Assembly (NCBI RefSeq): GCF_900102535.1
Contig: NZ_FNBP01000003.1
Location: 194,754 to 258,753 of the forward strand
DNA length: 64,000 bases
Direction of reading: 5' to 3'
Source of the DNA: Sulfitobacter delicatus
Lineage (GTDB): Bacteria > Pseudomonadota > Alphaproteobacteria > Rhodobacterales > Rhodobacteraceae
The notes under the pieces were generated by a model. The model was not told the DNA's origin. It made no database searches and saw only the letters and a program-made list of their open reading frames with translations. Positions 1-10,378 of this stretch are shown piece after piece (positions within the stretch are counted from its first letter, which is position 1; each line of letters opens with the position of its first letter). Both the position numbers and the translations under genes were made by a program.

Positions 1-1
1 C

Positions 2-1084
2 TATTCGCTGGGTCTGGGCGAGCCGATCCGCCTCTCTGCCGAACATGGCGAAGGGCTGAACGACCTTTATTCGATGCTGATGCCGCTGGCCGACGAATAC
101 GAAGACCGCGCCGTGCAGGACGCGCCCGAGACGGATGTGGACCTGCCCGAGGATGATGCCGATCTCGAAGCCGAAACCGTCCCGATGCCCACACGCGCCA
201 AGCCGTTGCAGGTCGCCGTGGTGGGCCGCCCCAATGCGGGTAAGTCGACGCTGATCAACCAGATTCTGGGCGAGGACCGCTTGCTCACCGGCCCCGAGGC
301 CGGGATCACCCGCGACGCGATCTCGCTGATGACCGACTGGGCCGGGCCGGATGGCGAGGCGGTGCCGATGCGGATTTTCGACACCGCTGGCATGCGCAAA
401 AAGGCAAAGGTGCAGGAGAAGCTCGAGAAGCTCAGCGTCAGCGACGGTTTGCGCGCGGTGAAATTTGCTGAAGTTGTGGTTGTTCTGCTCGATGCTGAAA
501 TCCCCTTTGAGCAGCAGGATTTGCGCATCGCCGATCTGGCTGAGCGCGAGGGCCGGGCCGTCGTTGTCGCCGTAAATAAATGGGACATCGAAGAAAACCG
601 CCAAGAAAAGCTGCGCGACCTTAAAGAGAGCTTCGAGCGCCTTCTGCCGCAGCTCCGTGGCGCACCGCTGATTACCGTCAGCGCCAAGACGGGCCGGGGC
701 CTCGACCGTCTGCAGGCCGCGATTATGCGCGCCTATGAGACATGGAACCGCCGTGTGACCACCGCGCAACTGAACCGCTGGCTCTCGGGCATGATGGAGG
801 CGCATCCGCCCCCCGCGCCGCAGGGCAAGCGGATCAAACTGCGTTACATGACCCAAGCCAAGACCCGCCCGCCGGGCTTCGTGGTGATGTGCAGCCATCC
901 CGACAAGGTGCCGGAGAGCTATTCGCGCTATCTTGTCAATGGCTTGCGCGTCGACTTTGACATGCCCGGCACGCCGATCCGCCTGTGGATGCGCGGCCAG
1001 TCGGATGCGAACCCTTACAAGAACCGCAAGAAAGCCGCGCCATCCAAGCTGCGCAAACACACCGCCGGGCGGCGCAAAGACTAA
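2..1084 (+). CDS. der: GTPase Der, 3' part (start lies before the window)
   Basis: Ribosome biogenesis GTPase with two tandem G domains and a C-terminal KH-like domain; it acts in 50S subunit maturation. The open frame runs in from the left edge with the typical end of G domain 1 ([11 protein letters not shown]), so the gene is cut by the window. An acidic linker follows, then the second G domain: P-loop GRPNAGKST, switch-I region with [11 protein letters not shown] (G3), NKWD (G4) and SAKTGRGL (G5). The last ~110 residues form the KH-like domain, ending in a basic tail. It is convergent with the TspO-like gene, 11 bp apart. Identification is secure. Confidence 0.96.
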   Translation, partial: YSLGLGEPIRLSAEHGEGLNDLYSMLMPLADEYEDRAVQDAPETDVDLPEDDADLEAETVPMPTRAKPLQVAVVGRPNAGKSTLINQILGEDRLLTGPEAGITRDAISLMTDWAGPDGEAVPMRIFDTAGMRKKAKVQEKLEKLSVSDGLRAVKFAEVVVVLLDAEIPFEQQDLRIADLAEREGRAVVVAVNKWDIEENRQEKLRDLKESFERLLPQLRGAPLITVSAKTGRGLDRLQAAIMRAYETWNRRVTTAQLNRWLSGMMEAHPPPAPQGKRIKLRYMTQAKTRPPGFVVMCSHPDKVPESYSRYLVNGLRVDFDMPGTPIRLWMRGQSDANPYKNRKKAAPSKLRKHTAGRRKD

Positions 1085-1095
1085 GCGACGGAGCC

Positions 1096-1812
1096 TCAGC
1101 CCCGCCGGAAGGCACGCAGGGTGGGCAGCGCGATCACGACGCTGCCCCCAAGCGCCAGATAGGCCACCACGGGCGTTTCGCCCCAGTTGGTCACGATGAC
1201 CCCGATCAACCCCCAGATGACGGCCAGCCCATAGGTCGGCGTGCGTCCTAAGGCGGTCTGCACCCCGGCGCCGATGGCAATCGCGAGGCCGACAAAGACC
1301 ACCGCCGCGGTTTGCCCTTCCAGATAGCCATAGCCCGCCGCCAGCAGCGCCAGTGACACGCAAGAGGCGGCTGAGAGCCAGCCCGCGTAGAGGCCCACCG
1401 GAGCCGCGGCCCAGAGCGGGTCATCGACAGGGGCGAGGAAGAGGGCGATAAGCGCGGTGATGAGCATGATCCAGATCAGCACCGCCGCCCAGATCGGGCT
1501 CATGGTGGCTACTGCGAGCCATGTGGCGCCCACCGCAAGGGACAGGCAGAGCGGCACCCGCATGTCATGCCATTGTGCGTCGCGTGGGGCGCGCAGCAGG
1601 CCGTAGGCGAGGCCGACGATCAGCCAGAGGTAGATGACGCCCCAGATCGAGAAGGCATAGCCTGCGGGCTGCGCGGGTGGGTTGTCTTGCGGGATCGGGA
1701 ATTGGTTGGGGTCGAAGCCTGAAAAGCTGGGGACAAAGAAGGGGGAGACGGCGAAGGCGATGCTGAGCAGCAGCGCAAGGGCTGCGATCAGGGTGCGGGA
1801 TGATTTGGGCAA
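1096..1812 (-). CDS. TspO/MBR-like tryptophan-rich multipass membrane protein
   Basis: Inner-membrane protein of about 238 residues with seven or so hydrophobic segments. The stretch FSIWGVIYLWLIVGLAYG resembles the tryptophan-rich sensory protein (TspO/MBR) group, though it is longer than classical TspO (~160 aa). The function of this long type is not established. The chosen start is TTG at 1812, preceded by GCGAGG at good spacing and placing the first membrane segment right after MPKSSR. A further upstream TTG at 1878 would start inside a small hairpin (GTTGCC/GGCAAC) and add 22 unconvincing residues. The family call is moderate. Confidence 0.6.
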   Translation of the reverse strand: MPKSSRTLIAALALLLSIAFAVSPFFVPSFSGFDPNQFPIPQDNPPAQPAGYAFSIWGVIYLWLIVGLAYGLLRAPRDAQWHDMRVPLCLSLAVGATWLAVATMSPIWAAVLIWIMLITALIALFLAPVDDPLWAAAPVGLYAGWLSAASCVSLALLAAGYGYLEGQTAAVVFVGLAIAIGAGVQTALGRTPTYGLAVIWGLIGVIVTNWGETPVVAYLALGGSVVIALPTLRAFRRG

Positions 1813-1882
1813 GCGGGGGCCTCGCGGGATTGGATGTTGCGGTACATTTAATCCTAGAGCGCCAGTTGCCTTCGGCAACCAA

Positions 1883-2050
1883 GGGCCAGCGCCTGCCCGT
1901 GGGTGGGCGATCTGACCGTTAGTTCATGCCACTTTATGGTTCAGCCGTGATGTGCGTTCTCAATGTCGCACCCAGCCTTACCAAATCGCCTACCCGGGGG
2001 GGCGGGCAGGCGATAGCCCGGCGCCTGCGGCTTGATTCCGGGCTGGGTGA
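1883..2050. repeat. Dispersed intergenic repeat, copy A
   Basis: About 168 bp that match 19621-19787 over nearly their whole length. Shared blocks include the start (CAGCGCCTGCCCGTGGGT), TGCCACTTTAT, and the end (GCGCCTGCGGCTTGATTCCG). Two inverted repeats are visible: ATCGCCTaCCCG facing CGGGcAGGCGAT, and GCCCGG facing CCGGGC. It sits directly downstream of serS. No protein is evident. It resembles a REP/RIP-type mobile intergenic element. Confidence 0.75.
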
Positions 2051-2055
2051 TAGCC

Positions 2056-3348
2056 TTAGGCGAGCACGCCTTCCGCTGTCAGCGTCGTCTTGCCCCCCAG
2101 ATACCCTGCGAGCACCTCAGGCAGCTTCACCGATCCATCCGCCTGCTGGCCATTTTCCAACACAGCGATCAAGCACCGCCCAACCGCCAGACCCGAGCCA
2201 TTCAGCGTATGCACAAACTGCGGCTTGCCACCACCTTCGGGCTTGAACCGCGCATTCATGCGCCGCGCCTGAAAATCTCCGGTGGTCGAGACCGACGAAA
2301 TCTCGCGGTAGCAATCCTGCCCCGGCACCCAAGCCTCGATGTCATAGGTGCGCCGCGCGCCAAAGCCCATGTCTCCGGTGCAAAGGATCACAGTGCGGTA
2401 AGCCACGCCCAGCTTCTCCAAAATACCCTCGGCGCAGCCCACCATGCGTTGCTGCTCGGCATCGCTCTCATCGGGATGAACCACGGAGACCATCTCGACC
2501 TTTTCAAACTGGTGCTGGCGCAGCATGCCCGCCGTATCCCGACCCGCGCTGCCCGCCTCAGAGCGGAAACAGAGCGTATGCGCGGTCAACCGGATCGGCA
2601 GGGCGCTCTGCTCCAGCGTGTCGCCCGCGACCGAATAGGTCAGCGGCACTTCGGAGGTCGGCACCAGCCACCAGCCATTGGTGGTTTGATAGCTCTCCTC
2701 GCCGAATTTCGGCAGCTTATCCGTGCCATACATCGCCTCATCGCGCACCAGCACGGGCGAATTGACCTCGGTGAGCCCGTTCTCGTCCACATGGGTATCG
2801 ATCATGAACTGCGCCAGCGCGCGATGCACCCGCGCCACGGCGCCCTTCAGCATCACGAAACGCGCGCCGGAGGTCTTGGCGGCGGTCTCAAAGTCCATAT
2901 TGGGTTTGACGCCCGCGATCTCGTAATGCTCGACAGGGGTGAAATCAAAGGCTGGCTTGTCGCCCCAAGTCTTCACTGCGACGTTATCATCTTCATTGGC
3001 GCCCTCGGGCACATCATCCGCCGGATTGTTCGGAATGCGGGCCAACATGTCGGTAAGTTGCTCATCCAGTTCCTGCGCCTCGGCCTGCATCGCCGCGACT
3101 TCAGCCTTCTTGTCGCTCACCAGCGCCCGCAGGCGCTCAAACTCGGCCTCATCGCCCTTGGCTTTGGCCGCGCCGACCTCTTTGCTGGCCTTGTTCTGCT
3201 CTGCCTTCGCGGTCTCGGCGGCGGCAATCTTGGCCCGGCGCGCGGCATCGAGCGACAGCACGGCCTCGGACATTGCAGCCTCGCCACGGCGGGCAAGAGC
3301 GGCGTCGAAACCTTCGGGATTGTCGCGGATGGCGCGGATGTCGTGCAT
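2056..3348 (-). CDS. serS: Seryl-tRNA synthetase
   Basis: Charges tRNA-Ser with serine in the cytoplasm (class II synthetase, 430 aa, normal length). The N-terminal ~110 residues form the charged coiled-coil arm that grips the tRNA long variable arm. The catalytic core shows motif 2 ([22 protein letters not shown]) and motif 3 ([17 protein letters not shown]). The start [15 protein letters not shown] is canonical. It stands alone, divergent from the yajC operon across a 218 bp gap that must carry both promoters. Copy A of the dispersed repeat begins just past its stop. Confidence 0.97.
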   Translation of the reverse strand: MHDIRAIRDNPEGFDAALARRGEAAMSEAVLSLDAARRAKIAAAETAKAEQNKASKEVGAAKAKGDEAEFERLRALVSDKKAEVAAMQAEAQELDEQLTDMLARIPNNPADDVPEGANEDDNVAVKTWGDKPAFDFTPVEHYEIAGVKPNMDFETAAKTSGARFVMLKGAVARVHRALAQFMIDTHVDENGLTEVNSPVLVRDEAMYGTDKLPKFGEESYQTTNGWWLVPTSEVPLTYSVAGDTLEQSALPIRLTAHTLCFRSEAGSAGRDTAGMLRQHQFEKVEMVSVVHPDESDAEQQRMVGCAEGILEKLGVAYRTVILCTGDMGFGARRTYDIEAWVPGQDCYREISSVSTTGDFQARRMNARFKPEGGGKPQFVHTLNGSGLAVGRCLIAVLENGQQADGSVKLPEVLAGYLGGKTTLTAEGVLA

Positions 3349-3566
3349 GGGTCTGTCCTCGGGATCAGGTGAGTCGGTTAGAAGGCGTTATGCCTTAAAG
3401 CGCAGCGTGGTGGTAGGGGCCGCAACCATGCGGCGATCCATGTCATCCCGCGCCCCTATAAACCTACGCCTTTGCACCTTGCACCCCGCTGCTGCCGCGC
3501 ATAGGTTCTGCCCAAATTCCTAAGGCCCCTCAGGCGGCCCAATACCCATCGAAAAGGACGACCCCC

Positions 3567-3845
3567 ATGGAAGGCATCCAGCAATTTGTGCCGCTGATCC
3601 TGATCTTCGCGATCATGTATTTTCTGCTCATCCGCCCGCAGCAGAAGAAAGCCAAGGAACATCAAGCCATGGTCGCAGGTCTGCGCCGGGGCGATCAGGT
3701 CGTCACCCAAGGGGGCATTATCGGTAAGGTCTCCAAGGTCAAGGACGACGGCGAGCTTGAGGTCGAAATCGCGGATGGTGTGAAAATCCGCGTGGTGCAG
3801 GCCACCATCGCGACCGTCGTGTCCAAGACCGAACCCGCGAAATAA
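3567..3845 (+). CDS. yajC: Preprotein translocase subunit YajC
   Basis: Small single-pass inner-membrane partner of SecDF (92 aa). The N-terminal hydrophobic helix with IFAIMYFLLIRPQQKK is the family signature, followed by the soluble domain with LRRGDQVVTQGGIIGKV. It is the first gene of an operon running yajC-secD-secF and apparently on into ccm. The spacing to secD is 35 bp. Confidence 0.96.
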   Translation: MEGIQQFVPLILIFAIMYFLLIRPQQKKAKEHQAMVAGLRRGDQVVTQGGIIGKVSKVKDDGELEVEIADGVKIRVVQATIATVVSKTEPAK

Positions 3846-3880
3846 ACCCTACCCCGAGGCCGCAACCCAAAGGCGGAACC

Positions 3881-5530
3881 ATGCTACAGATTGATCTGTG
3901 GAAGCGGATTGTCATCGTCCTGACCTGTTTGGCGGGACTTTGGCTGGCGCTTCCCAATGCCTTTTACACCCCTGTCGAGCAGCACAATGACGCCGTTGCG
4001 GCCATCGAAGTGCAGGGCAGCACGCCCGAGCTGGAAGCGCAGCGTGCGCTCTGGCCGGAATGGATGCCCTCGGGGCTGGTAAACCTCGGCCTCGATTTGC
4101 GCGGTGGTGCGCATTTGCTGGCCGAAGTTCAGCTGGCTGATGTCTATGAGAGCCGGATGGAGGCTCAATGGCCCGAGGTGCGCGATGCGTTGCGCAGCCT
4201 GACGCCCGTGCGGCGCGAAGAGGCTCCTGCAGGTGAGTTGCGGGTGCGTTTGAACGATCCCGACAAAATGGCCGAAGCGTTGCAGATCACCCGCGATTTG
4301 GCGCGTCCCGTCACCACCGTAACCGGGGCAGGCGGCAGCGACATTGACGTGAGCGGTGCAAATGGCGTGATTTCCATTACTCTGTCGGATGCCGAGAAAC
4401 AGGCGACCGACGAGCGCACCATGCAACAGAGCCTCGAAATCGTGCGCCGCCGGATCGACGAGGTAGGCACCCGTGAGCCCACGATCCAGCGTCAGGGTGC
4501 GGACCGGATCCTCATTCAGGTGCCGGGCATCGGCTCTGCAGCTGAGTTGAAAGCCATTATCGGCACCACGGCGCAGCTGACATTTAACCCGGTCGTCAAC
4601 CGCGGCAGCGATGAGAATGCCAACCCCGGAATCGGCAATGCGATCCTGCCCTCTGCGGACGAGCAGGGCGTGTTCTACACTATCGAGACCGCTCCTGTTG
4701 TCACGGGTGAACAACTGGTCGACGCGCAGCCGAGCTTTGACCAGAACGGCGCACCTGCCGTCTCCTTCCGTTTTGACACCAATGGCGCCCGCAAGTTTGG
4801 CGACTACACCGCCGAGAACATCGGCGCGCCTTTTGCCATTGTGCTGGATGACGAAGTCATCAGCGCGCCGACCATTCAAAGCCACATCCCCGGCGGCTCG
4901 GGCATCATCACTGGGCGGTTCTCGGTTGAGGAAAGCACCAATCTCGCCGTGCTGCTGCGCGCCGGTGCGCTGCCTGCGGGGCTGAGCTTTGTCGAAGAAC
5001 GGACCATCGGGCCAGAGCTTGGCCAAGACAGCATCGACGCAGGTAAGATCGCCACGATGGTGGCCTTTGTCGCCGTGCTCTTCTTCATGTGGGCGTCTTA
5101 CGGTCTGTTTGGCTTCTTCGCCAATATCGCGCTGATCATCAACGTCGGGCTGATCTTTGGCCTGCTGAGCCTCATTGGCGCTACGCTGACCCTGCCGGGT
5201 ATCGCGGGCATCGTGTTGACCGTCGGGATGGCGGTGGACGCCAACGTGCTGATCTTTGAGCGTATCCGTGAGGAACAGCGCAATGCCAAGGGGGCCGCTC
5301 GGGCGATCTCTCTGGGCTACGAACGTGCACTTAGTGCTATTCTGGATGCCAACATCACCACCTTCATCGTGGCGGTGATCCTCTTTACCCTAGGCTCTGG
5401 CCCGGTCCGCGGTTTCGCCGTGACACTGGGGCTGGGCATCATGACATCGGTGTTTACCGCCTTCTTCGTCACCCGCTTGCTGGTGGTGATCTGGTTTGAA
5501 CGCCGCCGTCCCAAGACAATCGAGGTTTGA
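3881..5530 (+). CDS. secD: Protein translocase subunit SecD
   Basis: RND-family membrane subunit that uses the proton-motive force to pull exported proteins through SecYEG (549 aa). One N-terminal membrane helix is followed by a large periplasmic domain beginning with the D1 motif (NLGLDLRGGAHLL). Five more helices lie in the last ~180 residues, containing LTVGMAVDANVLIFERIREE. It is followed by secF after a single base, indicating coupled translation. Confidence 0.97.
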   Translation: MLQIDLWKRIVIVLTCLAGLWLALPNAFYTPVEQHNDAVAAIEVQGSTPELEAQRALWPEWMPSGLVNLGLDLRGGAHLLAEVQLADVYESRMEAQWPEVRDALRSLTPVRREEAPAGELRVRLNDPDKMAEALQITRDLARPVTTVTGAGGSDIDVSGANGVISITLSDAEKQATDERTMQQSLEIVRRRIDEVGTREPTIQRQGADRILIQVPGIGSAAELKAIIGTTAQLTFNPVVNRGSDENANPGIGNAILPSADEQGVFYTIETAPVVTGEQLVDAQPSFDQNGAPAVSFRFDTNGARKFGDYTAENIGAPFAIVLDDEVISAPTIQSHIPGGSGIITGRFSVEESTNLAVLLRAGALPAGLSFVEERTIGPELGQDSIDAGKIATMVAFVAVLFFMWASYGLFGFFANIALIINVGLIFGLLSLIGATLTLPGIAGIVLTVGMAVDANVLIFERIREEQRNAKGAARAISLGYERALSAILDANITTFIVAVILFTLGSGPVRGFAVTLGLGIMTSVFTAFFVTRLLVVIWFERRRPKTIEV

Positions 5531-5531
5531 C

Positions 5532-6500
5532 ATGCGACTAAAGCTGGTACCCGACAATACGAACTTCGATTTCTTCGGCTATGCCAAGATCACCTTCGGT
5601 GCCTCCGTGGTGGCGATGATCCTGTCGCTGATCGCTTGGGGCGTGATGGGGCTGAACTTTGGCATCGACTTCCGCGGCGGTACCACGCTGCGGACCGAGG
5701 CCGCGCAGGCGGTTGACGTTGGTGCCTACCGGGATGCGCTGAGCCCGCTGGAACTGGGTGATGTGACCATCTCCGAAGTCTTTGATCCGGGCTTCCGCGA
5801 CGATCAGCATGTGGCGATGATCCGTGTGCAGGCGCAGGAGGGGCAAGAGGCCGCGACGACCGACACGGTGCAGGCGATCCAGAAAGCGCTGCAGGAAGTG
5901 TCACCGGACATCAAGTTCACGTCCGTCGAATCCGTTGGTCCTAAGGTTTCCGGTGAGTTGATCCAGACGGCGTTTCTGGCGGTAGGCGGAGCGCTTGCGG
6001 CGATCCTGATCTACATCTGGCTGCGGTTTGAATGGCAGTTCTCGGTCGGCGCTGTGGTGGCGCTGTTCCACGATGTGGTGCTGACAATCGGGCTGTTTTC
6101 CATTCTGCAGATCCGCTTTGACCTGCCGGTGGTGGCCGCGATCCTGACCATCATTGGCTATTCGATCAACGACACTGTGGTGATCTTTGACCGGCTGCGA
6201 GAGAACCTGCGCAAATACAAAAAACGCCCCCTGCGGGAGGTGATGAACCTCTCGGTCAATGAGACCCTGAGCCGCACCTTGATGACTTCGGGCACCACGC
6301 TGCTGGCGCTCATCGCGCTGCTGATCCTGGGCGGTGACGTGATCCGCGCCTTTGTCTTCGCGATCACTTGGGGCGTTGTGGTCGGTACCTATTCCTCGGT
6401 CTATGTTGCCAAGAATGTGGTGCTCTACCTTGGCGTGAAACGCGACTGGTCAAAGCCCGACGCGGGCGCGGGCACGCAATTCGCCAATATTGATGCCTGA
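5532..6500 (+). CDS. secF: Protein translocase subunit SecF
   Basis: Partner of SecD in the SecDF-YajC complex, 322 aa with six membrane helices. It shows the family motifs GIDFRGGTTLR near residue 40 and GYSINDTVVIFDRLREN near residue 210. The start is the ATG one base after the secD stop; an earlier in-frame start would overlap secD and add residues with no family match. Its 3' end overlaps the next gene by 8 bp. Confidence 0.97.
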   Translation: MRLKLVPDNTNFDFFGYAKITFGASVVAMILSLIAWGVMGLNFGIDFRGGTTLRTEAAQAVDVGAYRDALSPLELGDVTISEVFDPGFRDDQHVAMIRVQAQEGQEAATTDTVQAIQKALQEVSPDIKFTSVESVGPKVSGELIQTAFLAVGGALAAILIYIWLRFEWQFSVGAVVALFHDVVLTIGLFSILQIRFDLPVVAAILTIIGYSINDTVVIFDRLRENLRKYKKRPLREVMNLSVNETLSRTLMTSGTTLLALIALLILGGDVIRAFVFAITWGVVVGTYSSVYVAKNVVLYLGVKRDWSKPDAGAGTQFANIDA

Positions 6501-7248
6501 CACGCTGGCGCAGGCCATCGCCACCCCCGGGGTGGCATGGCTTGCGCTGGCCGTGATCGTGGCCGGGCTGGTCCGCGGCTTTGCGGGCTTTGGCTCTGCC
6601 ATGATCATCATGCCGGTGGCGGCCTCTGTGCTCTCCCCGGTCGAAGCGATCCTCTTTATGACCGCCGCCGAATTGCTCGGCCCACTCCCAAACTTGCCGG
6701 ATGCTCTGCGCAATGGCGCCCCGCGCGAGGTGGGCCGACTGATGCTTGGCGTGCTTGTCGGTCTTCCCCTAGGGCTTTGGGGGCTGTCGATGATGTCACC
6801 TGCGGGCTTTGGCTGGGTCGTCTCTGGCGTCGTTCTGACACTGCTGGTGCTGCTGCTCGCGGGCTGGCGGTATCACGGGCCGTTGGGGGCGCGGCTGGTC
6901 GTGGGGACGGGCGCTTTGGGTGGCTTCATGACCGGCTTTGCCGGGATCGCCGGACCGCCCGTGATCCTGCTCTATATGGCCAGCCGTCGGCCTGCGGCGG
7001 TGATCCGGGCGAATTTTCTGCTCTATCTGCTGGGCATCGACCTTTTGCTCTTTGCGATGCTTGCTGCGACGGGGCAGGTGGTCTGGCCCGTGCTGTGGCT
7101 TGGGCTGCTCGCCGGGGTGCCGAATGTACTGGGCAATATCATCGGGGCGCGGCTATTTGACCCGGCCAAAGAGCGGCTTTTTCGCGCAGTGGCCTATATC
7201 GTCATCGCTGCATCGGCTATCCTTGGCCTGCCGCTGTGGAACAGTTGA
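6493..7248 (+). CDS. TauE/SafE family sulfite/anion exporter-type permease
   Basis: Multipass inner-membrane protein (~251 aa, about eight hydrophobic segments) of the TauE/SafE (DUF81) family, whose members move sulfite, sulfoacetate or related anions. Two similar halves each carry the G-x-G/F-A-G-F type turn: RGFAGFGSAMIIMPV near residue 25 and GGFMTGFAGIAGPPVIL near residue 140. ATG 6493 is used; a TTG codon precedes it directly. The substrate cannot be read from the sequence. It overlaps secF and is 18 bp from the next gene. Confidence 0.85.
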   Translation: MPDTLAQAIATPGVAWLALAVIVAGLVRGFAGFGSAMIIMPVAASVLSPVEAILFMTAAELLGPLPNLPDALRNGAPREVGRLMLGVLVGLPLGLWGLSMMSPAGFGWVVSGVVLTLLVLLLAGWRYHGPLGARLVVGTGALGGFMTGFAGIAGPPVILLYMASRRPAAVIRANFLLYLLGIDLLLFAMLAATGQVVWPVLWLGLLAGVPNVLGNIIGARLFDPAKERLFRAVAYIVIAASAILGLPLWNS

Positions 7249-7266
7249 GCCGGAGAGGGACCAGAG

Positions 7267-7620
7267 ATGCGTTTGAACGAGATCACCTATACCGACGCCA
7301 AACCGATTGACGGCTACGGCCCCGGTTTCTTTCGCATCGGTGGCGAGGTTGTTGAAGGTCCGCAGGTCATCGGGCCTGAAGGGATCACCGGCTGGGGCGG
7401 GCTGGCGGACGCGGCGCCCGTCTTGGCGCTGGCGGGGAAGGTCGATGTTGTCTTTATGGGCACCGGAGCGGAAGTGGCGCATATCCCCGATGACCTGCGC
7501 GAGACGCTCGAAGGGGCCGGTCTGGGGGTTGAGGTCATGTCCTCCCCCGCGGCCTGCCGCACCTATAACATTCTGCTGAGCGAGGGGCGGCGTATCGCGC
7601 TGGCCCTTCTGCCGGTCTGA
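7267..7620 (+). CDS. Mth938-like domain protein (DUF498 / NDUFAF3-like)
   Basis: Small soluble protein (117 aa) of the Mth938/DUF498 family, related to the mitochondrial complex I assembly factor NDUFAF3. Typical features are the early [12 protein letters not shown], the central [10 protein letters not shown], and the late [18 protein letters not shown]. The bacterial function is not firmly known. It lies between secF-tauE and ccmA in the same direction with 19 bp on each side, so it is probably co-transcribed. The family assignment is good, the role open. Confidence 0.85.
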   Translation: MRLNEITYTDAKPIDGYGPGFFRIGGEVVEGPQVIGPEGITGWGGLADAAPVLALAGKVDVVFMGTGAEVAHIPDDLRETLEGAGLGVEVMSSPAACRTYNILLSEGRRIALALLPV

Positions 7621-7639
7621 GCGCGGGGCCACGGCACAT

Positions 7640-8251
7640 ATGCAGGTCAGCGATCTTAGCGTAGCGCGGGGCGGCGTGCCGGTGCTCTCGGGCGTCTCCT
7701 TTGCGCTAGCGCCCGGCGAAGCGCTGGTGCTGCGCGGGCCGAATGGTGCGGGCAAGACCACGCTGCTGCGCTGTATCGCGGGGCTGCAGGAGCCATTGTC
7801 GGGACGGATAGAGGGTGCCGAAGACCGTGTCGCCTACGCCGCCCATGCGGACGGGTTGAAAGCGATGTTGACCGTCCGCGAAAACCTGAGCTTCTGGGCG
7901 CAAGTCTTTGGCATGTCAGACCTTTCACCCGCCCTTGATGGCTATGCGCTGCGGCCTCTCGCGGACCGCCTCGCAGGAACGCTCTCCGCCGGGCAGAAGC
8001 GCCGCCTGGGCCTGGCGCGGCTCTTGGTAACCGGGCGGCCCATCTGGGTGTTGGACGAGCCGACAGTCTCGCTAGACGCCGATGCTGTCGCACTTTTCGG
8101 CAGCGTGCTGCGCGGGCATCTGGCGGCGGGCGGCTCGGCGCTAATGGCCACGCATATCGATTTAGGTGTCGAGGCACAGGTGCTCGACGTCAGTGCCTAC
8201 CGCGCCGCCCCCGATGCCGATCTCGGCGCCAGCGATGCGGCGTTCCTATGA
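7640..8251 (+). CDS. ccmA: Heme exporter ATP-binding protein CcmA
   Basis: ATPase of the CcmABCD complex that releases holo-CcmE during cytochrome c maturation (203 aa). It shows Walker [10 protein letters not shown] near residue 35, the ABC signature [15 protein letters not shown] and Walker B WVLDEP. It overlaps ccmB by 4 bp (ATGA). The local set is ccmABCDG; ccmE, ccmF and ccmH are not in this window. Confidence 0.95.
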   Translation: MQVSDLSVARGGVPVLSGVSFALAPGEALVLRGPNGAGKTTLLRCIAGLQEPLSGRIEGAEDRVAYAAHADGLKAMLTVRENLSFWAQVFGMSDLSPALDGYALRPLADRLAGTLSAGQKRRLGLARLLVTGRPIWVLDEPTVSLDADAVALFGSVLRGHLAAGGSALMATHIDLGVEAQVLDVSAYRAAPDADLGASDAAFL

Positions 8252-8904
8252 GAGCGCTGTTGCTCAGAGACTTGCGGCTGGCGCTGCGGGCAGGCGGGGG
8301 CTTTGGCCTAGGGCTCGCGTTCTTCTTGATTGTGGTGATGCTGGTGCCATTCAGCGTCGGCCCTGAAGCGCAACTGTTGCAAGCCATCGCTCCGGGCGTG
8401 CTCTGGCTCGGCGCATTGCTCGCCTGCCTGCTGTCGCTGGACCGCCTGCTGGCGCTGGACCTAGAGGATGGCTCGCTGGAACTGCTGCTCACCGCGCCGT
8501 TGCCGCTGGAAGGGGCGCTGGCGGTGAAGGCGCTGGCGCATTGGCTGACGACAGGATTGCCGTTGGTGCTGGCGGCCCCCTTTCTTGGGGTGATGCTGCA
8601 ACTCGCAGCGCCCGGTCATCTTTGGCTCTTAATCTCACTCGCCCTTGGCACCCCGGCGCTTTCGGTGATCGGCACCTTTGGCGCGGCGCTGACGGTGGGG
8701 ATCAAACGCGGCGGGCTGCTGTTGTCGCTTCTGGTGCTGCCGCTTTATATTCCCACACTGATTTTCGGGGCCGAGGTCGCGCGGCGCGGGGCTGCGGGGT
8801 TGGACGCTTCGACACCCTTGCTCATGCTCGCGGGGCTGACCCTTGCGGTGGTTGCACTGATGCCATTTGCCGCAGCGGCGGTGCTGCGTATGGGGTTGCG
8901 ATGA
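8248..8904 (+). CDS. ccmB: Heme exporter membrane protein CcmB
   Basis: Integral membrane partner of CcmA, 218 aa with six hydrophobic segments. The central [28 protein letters not shown] stretch (cut here in meaning, residues ~70-97) is typical of CcmB. It is translationally coupled to ccmA. A 52 bp gap separates it from ccmC. Confidence 0.94.
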   Translation: MRALLLRDLRLALRAGGGFGLGLAFFLIVVMLVPFSVGPEAQLLQAIAPGVLWLGALLACLLSLDRLLALDLEDGSLELLLTAPLPLEGALAVKALAHWLTTGLPLVLAAPFLGVMLQLAAPGHLWLLISLALGTPALSVIGTFGAALTVGIKRGGLLLSLLVLPLYIPTLIFGAEVARRGAAGLDASTPLLMLAGLTLAVVALMPFAAAAVLRMGLR

Positions 8905-8956
8905 CCCCGCGAAATCGTGCATTGAGCACCACCCAACCGCGCGATAGGTAGTCTTC

Positions 8957-9691
8957 ATGTCCCTTTGGCAGTACGCAAACCCGGTCAAATTCCTCGCGCT
9001 TTCTGCGCGGGTGCAGCCTGCGCTTTGGGCGCTGGCGGCGGTCTTTACCGGTGTGGGATTGCTCTGGGGCTTTTTTGGTACGCCTGACGATGCGCGCCAA
9101 GGCAGCACGGTGAAAATTATCTATCTGCATGTGCCGGCCGCGCTGATGGCGATTAACGCATGGTTCATGATGCTGGTCGCCTCGCTGATCTGGCTGATCC
9201 GGCGCCACCACGTCAGCGCGCTTGCGGCCAAGGCCGCGGCACCCGTGGGACTGGTGATGACGTTGATCGCATTGGTAACGGGCGCCATCTGGGGCCAGCC
9301 GATGTGGGGCACATGGTGGGCGTGGGATCCGCGGCTCACGTCCTTTTTGATCCTGTTCTTGTTCTACCTTGGCTATATCGCGCTGTGGCAGGCGGTCGAA
9401 GACCCGGACACGGCAGCCGACCTGACCTCGGTGCTTTGCCTCGTGGGGTCGGTCTTTGCGGTGCTGTCGCGCTATGCGGTGCAGTTTTGGAACCAAGGTC
9501 TGCATCAGGGCACCAGCATCCCCGTGGCCACCGGCAACCGCAGTGTGGCCGATGTGTTCTTCTATCCGCTGGTCATGGCGATGCTGGGGTTCGGACTGCT
9601 GTTTCTGGCGCTGGTGGTCTACCGCACCGGAACTGAAATTCGCCTGCGCCGGACCTCGGCACTGCGGGCACGGATGAACCGGGGGGCATGA
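8957..9691 (+). CDS. ccmC: Heme transporter CcmC
   Basis: Heme-handling membrane protein that loads heme onto CcmE in the periplasm (244 aa, six helices). It carries the tryptophan-rich WWD motif GTWWAWDPRLTS near residue 120 and conserved periplasmic histidines, including HVPAA near residue 58. It overlaps ccmD by 4 bp. Confidence 0.96.
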   Translation: MSLWQYANPVKFLALSARVQPALWALAAVFTGVGLLWGFFGTPDDARQGSTVKIIYLHVPAALMAINAWFMMLVASLIWLIRRHHVSALAAKAAAPVGLVMTLIALVTGAIWGQPMWGTWWAWDPRLTSFLILFLFYLGYIALWQAVEDPDTAADLTSVLCLVGSVFAVLSRYAVQFWNQGLHQGTSIPVATGNRSVADVFFYPLVMAMLGFGLLFLALVVYRTGTEIRLRRTSALRARMNRGA

Positions 9692-9846
9692 TGCCGGAAC
9701 TTGGAAAATATGCGAGCGAGGTCATGTCGGCCTATGCGGTCTCTCTGCTGCTCTTGGCCGCTTTGCTTGTTGTGACCCTATGGCGGGGCCGCGCCGCGCG
9801 CCGCGCATTGGAAGAAACCGAAGCGGAGGCCGGACGCCGTGGCTAA
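9688..9846 (+). CDS. ccmD: Heme exporter small membrane protein CcmD
   Basis: A 52-residue single-pass protein beginning MMPELGKYASEVMSAYAVS. It has one hydrophobic helix (SLLLLAALLVVTLW) and a charged C-tail, the normal CcmD layout. It overlaps the ccmC stop (ATGATG) and the start of ccmG. CcmD stabilises CcmC-CcmE contact. It is too short for routine calling, but position and composition make it secure. Confidence 0.93.
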   Translation: MMPELGKYASEVMSAYAVSLLLLAALLVVTLWRGRAARRALEETEAEAGRRG

Positions 9847-10378
9847 GCTTTCCCCCATGATGATCGCCCCGCCGGTGATCTTTGCCGCCTTTGTCATTCT
9901 GGCCGCCGTCGGCATGTACCGGGACGACCCCGAGGGGCTGCCTTCGACCTTGGTCGGCAAACAGGCGCCGTCGATGCCTGAAGCGGCGCTAGAGGGCTAT
10001 CCGAAAGCGACGGACGACATGCTGCGCGGGGGAGAAGTAACCTTGGTCAACTTCTGGGCCAGCTGGTGCCCCCCTTGCCGCGCGGAGCATCCCAAACTGC
10101 TGGAAATGCAGGCCGAAGGGATGAACATCATCGGCGTGAACTTCAAGGATACGAAGGGCAATGCCGCCAGCTACCTTGAGGACGAGAGAAGCCCGTTCTC
10201 GGGCGTCGGTTTCGACCCACAGGGCCGCGTGGCAATTGATTGGGGGGTAACCGCCCCGCCAGAGACTTTCATCGTGGGCGGGGACGGTACGGTGCTCTTC
10301 CGCTTTGCGGGCCCATTGGTGGGCAGCGATTATGAGCAGCGGTTCATGCCAGCGCTGGAAGAGGCGCTTAGCCGCTGA
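9839..10378 (+). CDS. ccmG: Thiol:disulfide interchange protein CcmG/DsbE
   Basis: Membrane-anchored periplasmic thioredoxin that keeps apocytochrome c heme-binding cysteines reduced (179 aa). One N-terminal helix is followed by a thioredoxin fold with active site [15 protein letters not shown] near residue 75. The chosen start is GTG at 9839, overlapping the ccmD stop by 8 bp; an ATG at 9857 is the alternative. The 3' end overlaps the convergent wrbA by 11 bp. Confidence 0.94.
   Translation: MAKLSPMMIAPPVIFAAFVILAAVGMYRDDPEGLPSTLVGKQAPSMPEAALEGYPKATDDMLRGGEVTLVNFWASWCPPCRAEHPKLLEMQAEGMNIIGVNFKDTKGNAASYLEDERSPFSGVGFDPQGRVAIDWGVTAPPETFIVGGDGTVLFRFAGPLVGSDYEQRFMPALEEALSR

Noticed and set aside
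2032..3372. 446-codon frame opposite serS
   Set aside because: Shadow of serS; composition typical of reverse-complement coding.
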